From contig CAUYUJ010009824.1 of the NCBI GenBank assembly GCA_963575745.1, positions 27,501-77,500 on the forward strand: a stretch of DNA of 50,000 nt, written 5' to 3'. This document shows positions 10,216-18,833 of this stretch, one piece after another. The notes beneath the pieces were generated by a model that saw only the letters and a program-made list of their open reading frames with translations, made no database searches and was not told the DNA's origin. A program made the translations under genes and the position numbers. The first letter of the stretch is position 1. Every line of letters starts with the position of its first letter. This DNA comes from Prorocentrum cordatum (Eukaryota > Sar > Dinophyceae > Prorocentrales > Prorocentraceae).

Positions 10216-10800
10216 AGGAGGAGGACGGGGAGGTGGGGCAGCAGCAGGGGCAGCAGCAGCAGCAGCTGCAGCAGCAGACGCGGCAGCAGCAGCAGAAAGC
10301 AGCAGCAGGAGGAGGAGGACACCGAGGAGGAGGAGGAGCAGCAGCAGAAGCACCGATGGTACACATGGGAAATAAAATAGGTATGTGGGGTTCCTCGGTA
10401 GCGTAATTGCTTGTTGCTGTTGGTCGTTGTTGTTTCCGTTGAAATTCTTGGTCCTGATGTTGCAGACAAGGCTGATTATAATGATGATGCTGATTATGCT
10501 GATGATGATGATGCTGCTGATGATGATGCAGATGATGATGATGTTGCTGCTGCTGGTGATGATTGTGGTGACGATGATGATGGTGAGGGCTCTGAGGATT
10601 GCGGTGTTGAGCAGGAATCGTTTGATTTGATGATGATCATGCTGATCACGGTGATGATGAGGTTTTTGAGGCTGATGATGATGCTGCGGGGGAGAATTCG
10701 GTGGAGGAGGAAGAGGATGTGGAACAGGGGGATGAGTATAAGGAAGAGGAGGATGAAGAGGAGGAACGACAACTTCAGGCGGATGATGACGCATCCTCCT
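10216..10800. repeat. GGA/CAG tract and impure GAT microsatellite
   Basis: 10216-10360 is GAGGAGG and CAGCAG repeats. 10470-10690 is impure GAT repeat, and 10690-10780 is purine-rich. No gene. Confidence 0.85.
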
Positions 10801-11540
10801 GCGGCATATTCTCGGGATGAAATGGGCCCGAAGTCGGGCGGACGCGCTGGGCGAGAAAAGGCTGCGACGCCCAGATGTTTCGGCGAGGGACACCAGGCAC
10901 CGCCGCCACCGACAACAAATTCATAGGGGGTTGTTCCTGTTTCCTTCTCGGGTATCGGCGGGGAGGCTGCGCGCCCCCTGGCCTCCGCGGGCTGCCTCGT
11001 CGGTTTCTGCAGGTTTTCCGCTCCTCCCTCCCCTCCCCATCCCCCCCCTTCCCCCCCCCCTTTCGGGGGCAACGCGTCGTTGGGTGGGGGACAGGGCCAA
11101 CCGCTCGGGACCGTGCGGCCTTCCTGTGGGGGGCCCGTCGCCATTTCTGCTTCGGGCATTGAGGGGACGCCCGGCCAGACAAATCGATTGCGGAGACTTG
11201 CAAAGCGGTTCGTTCGACATCGGCATTCGAGTGTACTGGTGCAGTCCAAACTCGGTCTCGCGTGCGTTTTGCTAAATACATTCGTGTTTTTTGGGGGCAT
11301 CTATTAGCTACCCCGCCATGGTGTCCTCGGAATGCGGTGCCGTGCGCACGTGGAGTACCCCTGGCGGCTTCCATTAAAGGGCGTCTTGCTACAGAGGCAT
11401 CTGCCCACCCCCAGGCATCGGCGGTGCATCGCCGAGTCCAGGTCGATGTCCCCCTCCTTGAGCTGCTCCCCACCCCCACCTCTCCCCCCTCACCCCCCCC
11501 TTCATCCTCGGTCCTTCTTCCCCCTTGTTTTCCCAGGAGC
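10801..11540. other. Low-confidence coding potential with pyrimidine tracts
   Basis: Pyrimidine-rich tracts lie at 11020-11065 and 11465-11530. A plus-strand frame at 11330-11470 (...AASIKGRLATEASAHPQ...VQVDVPLLELL) is non-repetitive and stops at a pyrimidine tract, as an exon would, but no firm splice sites were identified. Confidence 0.2.
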
Positions 11541-11871
11541 GCCCTCGAGGGCGCCAAGTTAGTCGCCCTTCGCGTCTCGGCTCCGATCCCTCCTCCTCCT
11601 CCTCCTCCTCCTCTCGCCCCTGGGAGGCGGCGCGCGGGCGCGAGATGTTTTTTTTCGCAGCTTGCGCTCCGCGCCGCGCGAGGCGCGAAGTTGGGAGCCC
11701 TTGCTTCCCCCTCCCCCCCCCTTCATTCTCGCTCGTCTTCCCCCCTCGAGGGCTGAACCTCAACGGTGTCTTTGGTGATTCCGTGGGCCGTTTTCGCTTC
11801 GACTTCGCTCTGCGGTAGAGGGGCTGGCTCGGGAAAGAAAGCGATGGAAAAAGAAAACAACAGCAAAACGA

Positions 11872-12068
11872 AAAACACCGTTTAGGTTCAGTAGGGAGCC
11901 ACATGCGAACCCTACCCCTACCCCCGTCGATTTCTGAGGGGGAGGGTGGGGATCACTTCGCTCGGGAGCTCCCGAACGAAGCGGACCCCGCCCTCCCCCT
12001 CAGGAATCGTGGGGGGTAGGGGGTAGGGTTCGCACGTGGCCCCCGAACGCAAAACACCGTTTGGGTTC
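11872..12068. mobile_element. 143-bp palindrome flanked by 18-bp direct repeats
   Basis: 11898-12040 is a near-perfect palindrome. GCCACATGCGAACCCTACCC at the left matches the minus-strand reading of the right end, GCCACGTGCGAACCCTACCC, and the match runs to the centre GGGAGCTCCC at 11964-11973 with almost no loop (about 88% identity by eye). Outside it, AAAACACCGTTTAGGTTC (11872-11889) is repeated directly as AAAACACCGTTTGGGTTC (12051-12068). Confidence 0.85.
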
Positions 12069-12404
12069 CGCCCTGCCCTTGCTCTCCCCCTCCCCCCCTC
12101 TCCCCTCTCCCTCTCCACAATTACACAATATGAAAATACTCTCCCACTTCCCCTGATGGCGTCCCGAATTGTTTTTTACACAGGATTCCCGGGAAACGGG
12201 TTTTCGCTTGTTTTTTTTTTCAAAATGCTGCTCTCGCTGAGGCGCCGGCCTCATTTCTGCTCCCGAATCGTTCCGAATCGTGCTCCCGCTGCAGCGTGGG
12301 CCTCATTTTTGAATCGGTGTTTGGCCTCCGTCGTTCAGGATGGCGTTCTCGCCCCAGCGCGGGCCTCTTTCTCGCGCGCCCATCCGCCCGCCACCACCGC
12401 GCCG
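12069..12404. other. Spacer, pyrimidine-rich, nothing recognised
   Basis: Contains a CT-rich run (12078-12115) and a short repeated phrase (GCTCCCGCTG / GGCCTCATTT). No supported exon. Confidence 0.3.
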
Positions 12405-12660
12405 CACCACCACCACCACCACAACCACCACCAGCACCACCACCACCACCAGCACCACCATCACCACCACCACCACCACCACCACCACCACCACCACCAC
12501 CACCACCACCACCACCCCCCCCACCACCACCACCACCACCACCACCGCCACCACCACCACCACCACCACCACCACCACCACCACCACCACCACCACCACC
12601 ACCACCACCACCACAACCACACACGCACGCACGCACGCACGCACGCACGCGCACCACCAC
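12405..12660. repeat. (CCA)n microsatellite with (CGCA)n tail
   Basis: About 210 bp of CCA repeat, followed by ACGC repeats from 12618. Open poly-Pro, poly-His, poly-Thr and poly-Gly frames are artefacts. Confidence 0.95.
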
Positions 12661-13224
12661 CCGCTACGCACGCGCGCGCGGAGCCACAAGTCCGCTACGA
12701 CACGCGTCCGCGGATATAGAGAAAATCAGCGCCATGGCAAGGGATGGGAGGGAGGGGCAGGACGTCAGATATGACGCGAGCGCACCTAGCTTGCCCCTCC
12801 CCTCCTCCTCCCCTCCCTCCTCCTCCTCCTCCTCCTCCTCCTCCTCCTCCCTCCTCCTCCTCCTCCTCCTCCTCCCCTCCTCCTCCTCCCTCTCCGCCTC
12901 CTCCTCCTCCTCCTCCTCCTCCCCTCCTCCTCCTCCTCCTCCTCCTCCTCCTCCTCCTCCTTGCTTTCCCCCTCCCCCCTCTCTCGTCCGGCCCCTCCCT
13001 CCCCCGCCCTCCGCGGCCGAGGCCCTCTGGGGGCGCCCTCCCACGGCGGGCCTCCCCTCTCGGACGCTCTCCCCTCGCTCCCTCCCCCTCTCTCGCGCCG
13101 CGGCCCGGGGATGCTTCGCCGGTCGGCGTGCTTCAGATGGCTCTCGGGAGCCTTGAGACGGGGGTCCATGCAAACGGGGGTCAGCCAGAGCGCCCGATCT
13201 TGCAGGATCCTGCAGGGCCAGGGT
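12661..13224. repeat. (CCT)n tract and pyrimidine-rich spacer
   Basis: 12790-12962 is CCT repeat, and CT-rich sequence continues to about 13110. No gene seen. Confidence 0.8.
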
Positions 13225-13345
13225 CGCATTGACCCGGGTTTGGGTGCAGGATCCTGCATGATCTTGCAGGATCCTTCGCATTGACCCGGGTTTGGGTGCA
13301 GGGTCTTGCATGATTTTGCAGGATTTTGCAAGGCCTGGCTGACCC
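13225..13345 (+). repeat. 52-bp tandem repeat, two units plus partials
   Basis: CGCATTGACCCGGGTTTGGG followed by TGCAGG.TC.TGCATGAT.TTGCAGGAT occurs at 13225 and 13277. A partial unit precedes it (13201), and a GACCCGGGT-containing partial follows. Confidence 0.75.
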
Positions 13346-13379
13346 GGGTCTGGATTGACCCGGGTCAGGAGATCCCCGA

Positions 13380-13680
13380 GGCTCCCAGATGCCTCCAAGA
13401 CGAGCCAAGATGCACTCAAAACGGCCTAAGGTGGCATCAAGATGGCCCACAACGACCCAGGGGGCCCCCAAGAGGCCTCCAGGACGGCCGAAGAGGCTTC
13501 CGAGAGGTGCTCCACGAGGGCCCGAAGAGGCTAAGATCAGTGGTTTTCCGAAAAGGTATTTGAAGGTTTTTCATATTTGCGCCTTTTCGGCGTTCCGCCG
13601 GCCGAGGACGGCCCAAGAGGCCCCCAAGATCGCCCCCCCTTTGCAGGAAGAAGACATCCAAACATACGTGGTCAAAGAGT
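13380..13680 (-). repeat. CTTGGAGGCC-type degenerate repeat, minus orientation
   Basis: CCAAGACGAGCC, GCCCCCAAGAGGCC and similar phrases recur. The segment 13500-13620, read on the minus strand, matches the spacer between the arrays at 39318 and 40545 (GGGCCGTCCTCGGCCGGCGG, then GCCTCTTCGGGCCCTC). It is therefore a separate, inverted fragment of the composite at 38671-41240. Confidence 0.65.
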
Positions 13681-13754
13681 AGTCAGGGGACCACGTTCGG
13701 AGCATCCGTTTTTTGTGTATGTGGGGCTGTTCTTTGGGCACGTCGATTGCTCGT

Positions 13755-13797
13755 CCAGAATCCCCCTGTTGGGGGACATGCCCGTCCTAAGACTTGC
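13755..13797 (+). mobile_element. Solo right end of MITE family C
   Basis: GTTGGGGGACATGCCCGTCC then TAA matches the right ends at 14161-14186 and 44836-44860. No partner left end was found upstream. Confidence 0.5.
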
Positions 13798-13831
13798 TGG
13801 AATCAGGCCAGAGAAGTAGGGGCAGATCCGC

Positions 13832-13938
13832 GTGAACCGGGGAATGTCCTCATGCACCGAAGGAGGTCCAGAGCTCTCCCGGGACATCTGGAGAACATTG
13901 TGGACGCTCTGGCGCGAGTCGAGGTGGACGTCTTCCCT
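13832..13938 (+). CDS. Candidate exon upstream of a MITE-bearing intron
   Basis: The frame reads ...RALPGHLENIVDALARVEVD then VFPA, non-repetitive and helix-like, and ends at GCG|GTTTGCCC where pyrimidine-rich sequence begins. With the exon candidate at 14257-14340 it would bracket an intron containing family C copy 1. Both lie in the same raw reading frame, but that alone proves nothing. Function unknown. Confidence 0.3.
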
Positions 13939-14006
13939 GCGGTTTGCCCGGTCTTCCCCCCTCTTGTCTCCCCTTCCCCCACCCCCCCGCTCCTGCAGCC
14001 CTCTCC

Positions 14007-14195
14007 CCCTGCTCTTACGTCGGGCCTGTCCCTCTACAGGGGGAATATTCAAGAATAGTCAAAAATAGTATGGGGACGATGTTTCTACTATTTTTGATCA
14101 TTCCGTTTTTTTTTGTTGTTGTTGTTTTTTTTTGTTTTTAAATTTTTCGTCCAAAGTCCGCCTGTGGGGGGACATGCCCCACCTAACCCTGCTCT
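14007..14195 (+). mobile_element. MITE family C, copy 1 (171 bp, 9-bp TSD)
   Basis: Element at 14016-14186. Left end TACGTCGGGCCTGTCCCTCT-ACAGG; right end on the minus strand TTAGGTGGGGCATGTCCCCC-CACAGG. CCCTGCTCT at 14007-14015 and 14187-14195 is a perfect 9-bp target site duplication. The interior is AT-rich with a T/GTT run and no coding capacity. Confidence 0.85.
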
Positions 14196-14256
14196 CCCGT
14201 CGAGGTGGAGGGCGTCGGGGGTTCCCCTGATCTCTCATCTCTACCCTCTGGCGCAG

Positions 14257-14340
14257 TCCGCGGCCGAGAAGCCGAAGGAGGAGGGGGGCCCTCAGAAGTC
14301 CCTCGGCGAGAAGCTGAAGGACCGCCCCGCTGTCTCCAAG
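14257..14340 (+). CDS. Candidate exon, Lys/Glu-rich, unknown
   Basis: It follows a good acceptor (CTCTCATCTCTACCCTCTGGCGCAG). It encodes 28 residues, beginning SAAEKPKEEGGPQKSLGEKL and ending DRPAVSK. The end AAG|GCTGCA could be a GC-type donor, a kind known in dinoflagellates. Family D repeat sequence begins about 35 bp downstream. Confidence 0.35.
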
Positions 14341-14375
14341 GCTGCATCCAGAAGGAGCAGACGTGCGCGCACACA

Positions 14376-14470
14376 CGAGCTCTCAGAGGTTCGCGCGGGT
14401 CTCTTGGATCGGCGCTGGACCCCCTTGGCAGCGCCTCTGGCGCCGCCCCAGGCGCGCTGTGCGCCAACCT
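14376..14470 (+). mobile_element. MITE family D, partial copy
   Basis: GAGGTTCGCGCGGGTCTCTTGGATCGGCGCTGGACCCCC and the following GGCGCC-rich interior match the full copy at 14516-14658. The right end is missing. Confidence 0.55.
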
Positions 14471-14513
14471 ACAAGAGGTTAAACGTATCGGAGAAGGAAC
14501 AACCACATAAAAA

Positions 14514-14660
14514 TAAACTTTCGGCGCTCCGCGCGGAGTTCTTGGATCCGCGCTGGGCCCCCCCAGCGGCGCCTCCGGCGCCGCCCCTGGCGCGCTCCGC
14601 GCGCCAGGGAAGGGGGTACAGCGCAGCTCCAAGAAAATCGCGCGGAGTGCCAAAAGTTTA
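14514..14660 (+). mobile_element. MITE family D, full copy (143 bp, TA flanks)
   Basis: Left AACTTTCGGCGCTCCGCGCG, then GAGTTCTTGGATCCGCGC; right on the minus strand AACTTTTGGCACTCCGCGCG, then ATTTTCTTGGAGCTGCGC. Arms are at least 40 bp. Both ends are flanked by TA (14514-14515 and 14659-14660), as expected for Tc1/mariner-type insertion. The GC-rich interior has a short inner palindrome. Confidence 0.75.
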
Positions 14661-15189
14661 TGTTTGAGGCGTTTTTTCTTCTTCTACATCTGAACATGAT
14701 TGCGAGTGCCCGGTGTCGAGGATCAGGCGTCACAGTGCGTGGCACGGACTTCCCCGGTGCGCCGTGCCATGTGTCAGGACGGAGCGGTCTGCTCGTAAAG
14801 CATCCAAGCACGCACCCGAAGCTAGTGTCGTGACAGAGGAGTGGGATGCCCTGCAACGTCAATGCGTCGATGCGAAATTCGATGCTGTATGTCCTTCGCT
14901 TTCATTGTAATGATAGAATGCGACCATCAAGTAGTGAGATAAACGAGCGCCGCACATCATATGTTTATGTGATTCGAATCGACGGCCGTGGCAGAAGGGG
15001 AGTCTTCGTTGAACGATCCCCGCACCAGCGATGCAAGATGTACAAGCAAAGGACACATCTGGCACAGTGAGGCGGGTGCCGAGCGATCTGTTGGAACAGC
15101 GTCCAGAGGAGGGCGTTGCTCAGTGCAGTTTGCCCGTAGTTTCGAAGCGTCAACTTCTACCACTCCCAGGAACAACGGCGTAGACGCCC
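14661..15189. other. Spacer, nothing recognised
   Basis: Mixed base composition and short frames only. The phrase around 14740-14800 is not repetitive, but no splice signals or known protein were recognised. Confidence 0.3.
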
Positions 15190-15340
15190 ATTCCTGGAGC
15201 TCGGAGCTCTTGGATCGGCGCTGAAACCCCACAGGCGGCGCCTCCGGCCCCGCCCTGGCCGCGCTCCGAGCGCGCCAGGGAGGGGGGTTCCGGCGCATGT
15301 CCAACAAAAAATCCGCGCGGGCCGTCGAAGGCTTATCTGC
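15190..15340 (+). mobile_element. MITE family D, diverged copy
   Basis: GGAGCTCTTGGATCGGCGCTG, GGCGGCGCCTCCGGC and GCGCGCCAGGGAGGGG follow the order of the copy at 14516-14658. The outer ends have decayed. Confidence 0.55.
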
Positions 15341-15355
15341 ATGCGTTTTCTTCTA

Positions 15356-15558
15356 ACCATTGGGGGCGGAAAAGAGGGGGGTGATGACTAGGGGGGGGTG
15401 GATATCATGGCGGGGGCCATGGTATTTCCCCAGATTTCATGGCGCCTCCTCTTATTTCATCACGTCCCTGGCCTCCCCGCTGGGCCGCGCACATGCCGCC
15501 GGTCATGATTTGCACCCCCCCCTCTTGGACACCCCCCTCTTGACCGCTCCCGAAACCA
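15356..15558 (+). mobile_element. MITE family A, copy 3 (193 bp, perfect 5-bp TSD)
   Basis: Element at 15361-15553, from TGGGGGCGGAAAAGAGGGGG to GACCGCTCCCGA. AACCA at 15356-15360 and 15554-15558 is an exact 5-bp target duplication. The inner palindrome has one change (GCCATGGTAT). Confidence 0.9.
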
Positions 15559-15823
15559 CTAGTGCAAGTTGTTCCTGGACGTCAGCATGAAGGAACGATC
15601 ACTTTTTGAAACATTGTTCCAGACGGCTGTGAGGGAAGCGATCGCAGACACAAGCAGCAGGGTGTGCCCACACAGAAGTGACTCCTGCTCCCAAGCTGAG
15701 TAGGGACTATCGTGCCCTCAACGACACTGTTCTCTCCAACCAGGAGTATTCATTTCATAACTATGAAATCTGTGTGAGCAGTCAATATTGTGGTGGAGAT
15801 CCCAAGAGCTTGCTTCACATTCT
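15559..15823. other. Spacer upstream of the SL tandem
   Basis: No repeat or gene recognised. If the SL marks the insertion point of a cDNA, this is pre-insertion flanking DNA. Confidence 0.3.
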
Positions 15824-15878
15824 TCCGTAGCCATTTTGGCTCAAGCCACGTTGGCTCAAGTGGCCATTTCGGGCCAAG
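15824..15878 (+). other. Tandem spliced-leader relics (one full, two truncated)
   Basis: 15824-15845 equals the 22-nt dinoflagellate SL at every position (core CCGTAGCCATTTTGGCTC). Immediately after comes CCACGTTGGCTCAAG (15846-15860), 13/15 to the last 15 nt of the SL. Then TGGCCATTTCGGGCCAAG (15861-15878) matches the last 18 nt at 14 positions. The 15-nt form is what remains when a genomic SL is itself used as a splice acceptor at its internal AG. A full SL in DNA is the mark of an mRNA copied back into the genome. Confidence 0.93.
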
Positions 15879-17167
15879 AGGCTATCGTTGCTCGATTGCC
15901 GAACACCCCAGACCTGTGCAGACGAACCGATCGGAACATTAGACAAATTGTGGAACGCAGTTTGTTCTCCGTTGTTCCATGGTTGTTGCTTTTCATTGTT
16001 GTTTTTGTTTCGTTCGCATGCTTGTCGCGTGATGGTTCCATTCGCTCGTATTTATTCGCAGTCAGTATCATGGACTCACGGACCATTGCGCGTCTGCCGT
16101 CGTCGATGCAGGGCGAAGGAGTCCCAGGTGCTCGGTGCACAGGCTCCAGTGAGAGTACATCGCATGGCGGGAACCAGTCGACTAGCTCAGGGTGCACTGA
16201 AGTGATTCCGCATGGTCGCAAGGTGCTTTTGTATGGCGCTATGGGTCGGCACAATTTCGGTGATATGTTGATGCCGTGGATCGTTGAAACGATGCTGCAC
16301 AGTCGCTACGGATTCTGTCCCGACGATTTCTTGCATGCTGACGTTGCAGGCGCAGACATGCGGGCGTATGGTGGTCATCTTGTCATCGGCGTCGGCTCTT
16401 TGTTCTCCAACATGTACAATGGCTCTCTTGATGTGTTTTTTTTGGTGGAGGTTAGACTCTCAATGGCTTATCGCTCAAGGGTGCGCTGGTCATGTTCGGA
16501 CCTGGCTTCAAAGCTTGCAATGAGGACGACTTTATGCACAAAGGCCTTAGTACTTCCTCCTTGCTGCCTAAGAAAAAGTTTGCCAAATATGGCTTGTTCA
16601 TCGCTAACACAATTGGAGGTATAGGCAACGCAAGATTCAATCAGAGTGCGTTTGACCACTGCACGCTCCGCCAACGTCCTTTAAAGGCAGGCTACGAGGA
16701 CTGCCTGCTGGCCCCAGATAGCGTGACCATGACCAACACTGTTTTTGGCAAACCCATATCAATTCGCGCAAACGGCCTACCAATGGGGATAGGGGCTCAA
16801 CATTTGGGATATAAGTGTTTGCATATCCAGAGCAAAGCTTTTGATTTCCACGAGTTTGCACTGCCGCGTCGTCGCTTTCTCGTTCTACGTGCCTCGCGTG
16901 ACACTTGTTTGGGGGCCGGGTGGTACAATCGGGACCCGCAAGCACTTCGAATTCATGAAGCTGTTGGACGGGGACTGGAATCACAGTCACGATGCTACGG
17001 CTGCGCGAGTTGGACTTTCAATCCAAGAAGCTCTCTGGCCTTCGAGTAAGATTGTCTTCGCCAGCAGCACTCGACGGAGCGTCGGCCTATACGAGAATGT
17101 ATTCAAGACGTGGGTTGACAGTCTCCACAAGCGTTGGAAGACAGACTATGTTGGAGAGACTAGATAA
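15879..17167 (+). pseudogene. SL-tagged retrocopy: polysaccharide pyruvyl transferase-like, frame-broken
   Basis: The sequence behind the SL is coding but needs at least two frame changes. Part 1 (to about 16430) has a hydrophobic segment (VVPWLLLFIVVFVSFACL, a likely type II membrane anchor), then GRKVLLYGAMGRHNFGDMLM and VIGVGSLFSNMYNGS. These fit the NFGD...P and glycine-rich strand pattern of the polysaccharide pyruvyl transferase family (PF04230), which moves pyruvyl groups onto sugars. Near the T8 run at 16435-16442 the frame changes; part 2 (to about 16840) continues GALVMFGPGFKACNED... and FDHCTLRQRPLKAGYEDCLL then APDSV, matching the R..S...(P)D motifs late in that family. Part 2 also contains a TAG at 16453-16455 just after the change. 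Part 3 (about 16870-17167) returns to the first frame and ends VDSLHKRWKTDYVGETR. No introns or poly(A) tail are obvious. Family assignment is by eye. Confidence 0.6.
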
Positions 17168-18736
17168 TCGCCACACGCGCCTGGTTGCTGCAGAACCCTC
17201 TGGGTAGCGCGCCCAATGTTTCCGATCAATGCTGGCATTGTTTCAGCCGAACGTGTTGTCCAACATTCTGAGATGTAGGATGTGCCTTCTGTATGTTTAT
17301 CTACATAACCATGGGAATCTGATGATCATGGTTTTGACGGATCGCCTCCAACAACTAAAAATAATTTGCTTCACATTCTCCAATGTTTTGCTAGCGAAGC
17401 CATACAGCACATCTGAGGCGGCCCGAGAAACATAAGGTTACGCCTTGCACAGGTCAATATCTACGTCTACGACTAACGCTGAAGGTTCAGGTGCGTCCCA
17501 AGGTTGGCGCAATCCAGCGAAAGGCAACAACCTCGTGACATACATATATATAGATGTATATATATATATATATACATACATACATCGCAAGAGGACAACG
17601 GGTACATGAGTGCGGAGCGAAGAGTTTATGCAACCCGCTTTTGCGGTGCCCATATTTGTGGAGTCGCTGGGAGCATCAAGCGAACTGCTTTTTCGGACGT
17701 TCTGGGACACATGAAGTCATCCCACCGTATCTTTTCATGCCGACCTGAGTGGCCACCGCCCCCCCTTCTGCGCTCTCAGCAGGGCCGCGCCCTGGCGCGC
17801 TCAGCAGTGCCTCGCCTCGCCTCGCCAGGGCGAGGGTCATGGCACGGCCTGCGTCCACCAAGTGGGGCCCGGGCCACCGCCGACTTGCAGTTCGCAAGAC
17901 CGGTCCTGCCCACGGAAGAGTCCCGCACGGGGGGGCGGGGAGCCCGAAACCGCCCGGGCACGCGCTCTCGCCTGAATGCCGTTTGCGCTGCTGGTCTGGG
18001 CACGGGCGGCGCGAACGTGCACGTGGTGCCCATGGCCGTGCTCTCACCCTTGCCCCGGCTGCACCCTTTTTCCCCAGGGCTTCCCGGCCGTGACTGTCGT
18101 GCTCTTCGGGCCGTCTTTCTGCTGTTCTGTCGCACCCTCCATGTCCATGGGATCACAAAACGACGAACGACCAACATTTTCGGATTATCTCCATTTGTTT
18201 TTACGACTGAAGCCGCGGAGCCCGTCACGCGTCTCAAACGCTTTTAGCGTTGAGCCCCCCCCAGCGGTTGCGCGCGGTCTCTCCAGGGGGTGGGCGAGGA
18301 CCGGTAATCGAACTTCCACGACCAACGCGTGGGCATCGTTTCCAAACGGGTTGATGGAGACCCGCGAAACGTGGACGGTATGGAAGATGGATGCGGCCGC
18401 GAAGGACCCCAAACATGTCGAATCGCCAGCGTAAAATTCTGAATCCGATCGTGAAGGACGCCAACAAGAACAGTCAACAACTAATCAGAAAGATGGCCGA
18501 GGAGACAGCAACCGACGACAAAAATGACCGACGACAGAAAATCAGGCCGATGACCAATGACAACTGACAGCGGCGAGAAGAAGGTGGCGGACGGCAAACT
18601 CCGCCCGCGGCGCAGAGCCGCGACAAAAAACCCGAATGACTACGAAATGGTTGTGGAAGACGTACAACACTCAGGAGGGAAAGAAACACACAGACACAAT
18701 TAATCGTCCACTCCCAGAAAAATATGGAGGCGCGCG
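17168..18736. other. Gene-poor stretch
   Basis: Holds a TA-rich microsatellite (17540-17585). A partial phrase at 17765-17835 (CGCGCCCTGGCGCGCTCAGC) resembles the family D interior. Some non-repetitive open frames occur at 17940-18130 (GTGGANVHVVPMAVLSPL), but without firm splice signals. No supported gene. Confidence 0.35.
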
Positions 18737-18738
18737 TG

Positions 18739-18833
18739 CGCGCGCGCGTCATCCCCCCCTTGCGCGTGCCAGCTGCGCGAAACGAGCCCGGAACGCGCCG
18801 CTGGCACTCGCGCGGAGGGGATAATGCGCGCGC
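18739..18833. mobile_element. 95-bp foldback element J
   Basis: Left GCGCGTCATCCCCCCCTTGC then GCGTGCCAGC; right on the minus strand GCGCGCATTATCCCCTCCGC then GCGAGTGCCAGC. Pairing continues into GCGCG...CGAGCC, leaving only a few unpaired bases. Flanks are GCGC-rich, so no target duplication can be read. Confidence 0.65.

Noticed and set aside
15788-15823. ATG at 15788 as the start of the retrocopy ORF
   Set aside because: It lies upstream of the genomic spliced leader, outside the former mRNA, so it cannot be the original start.
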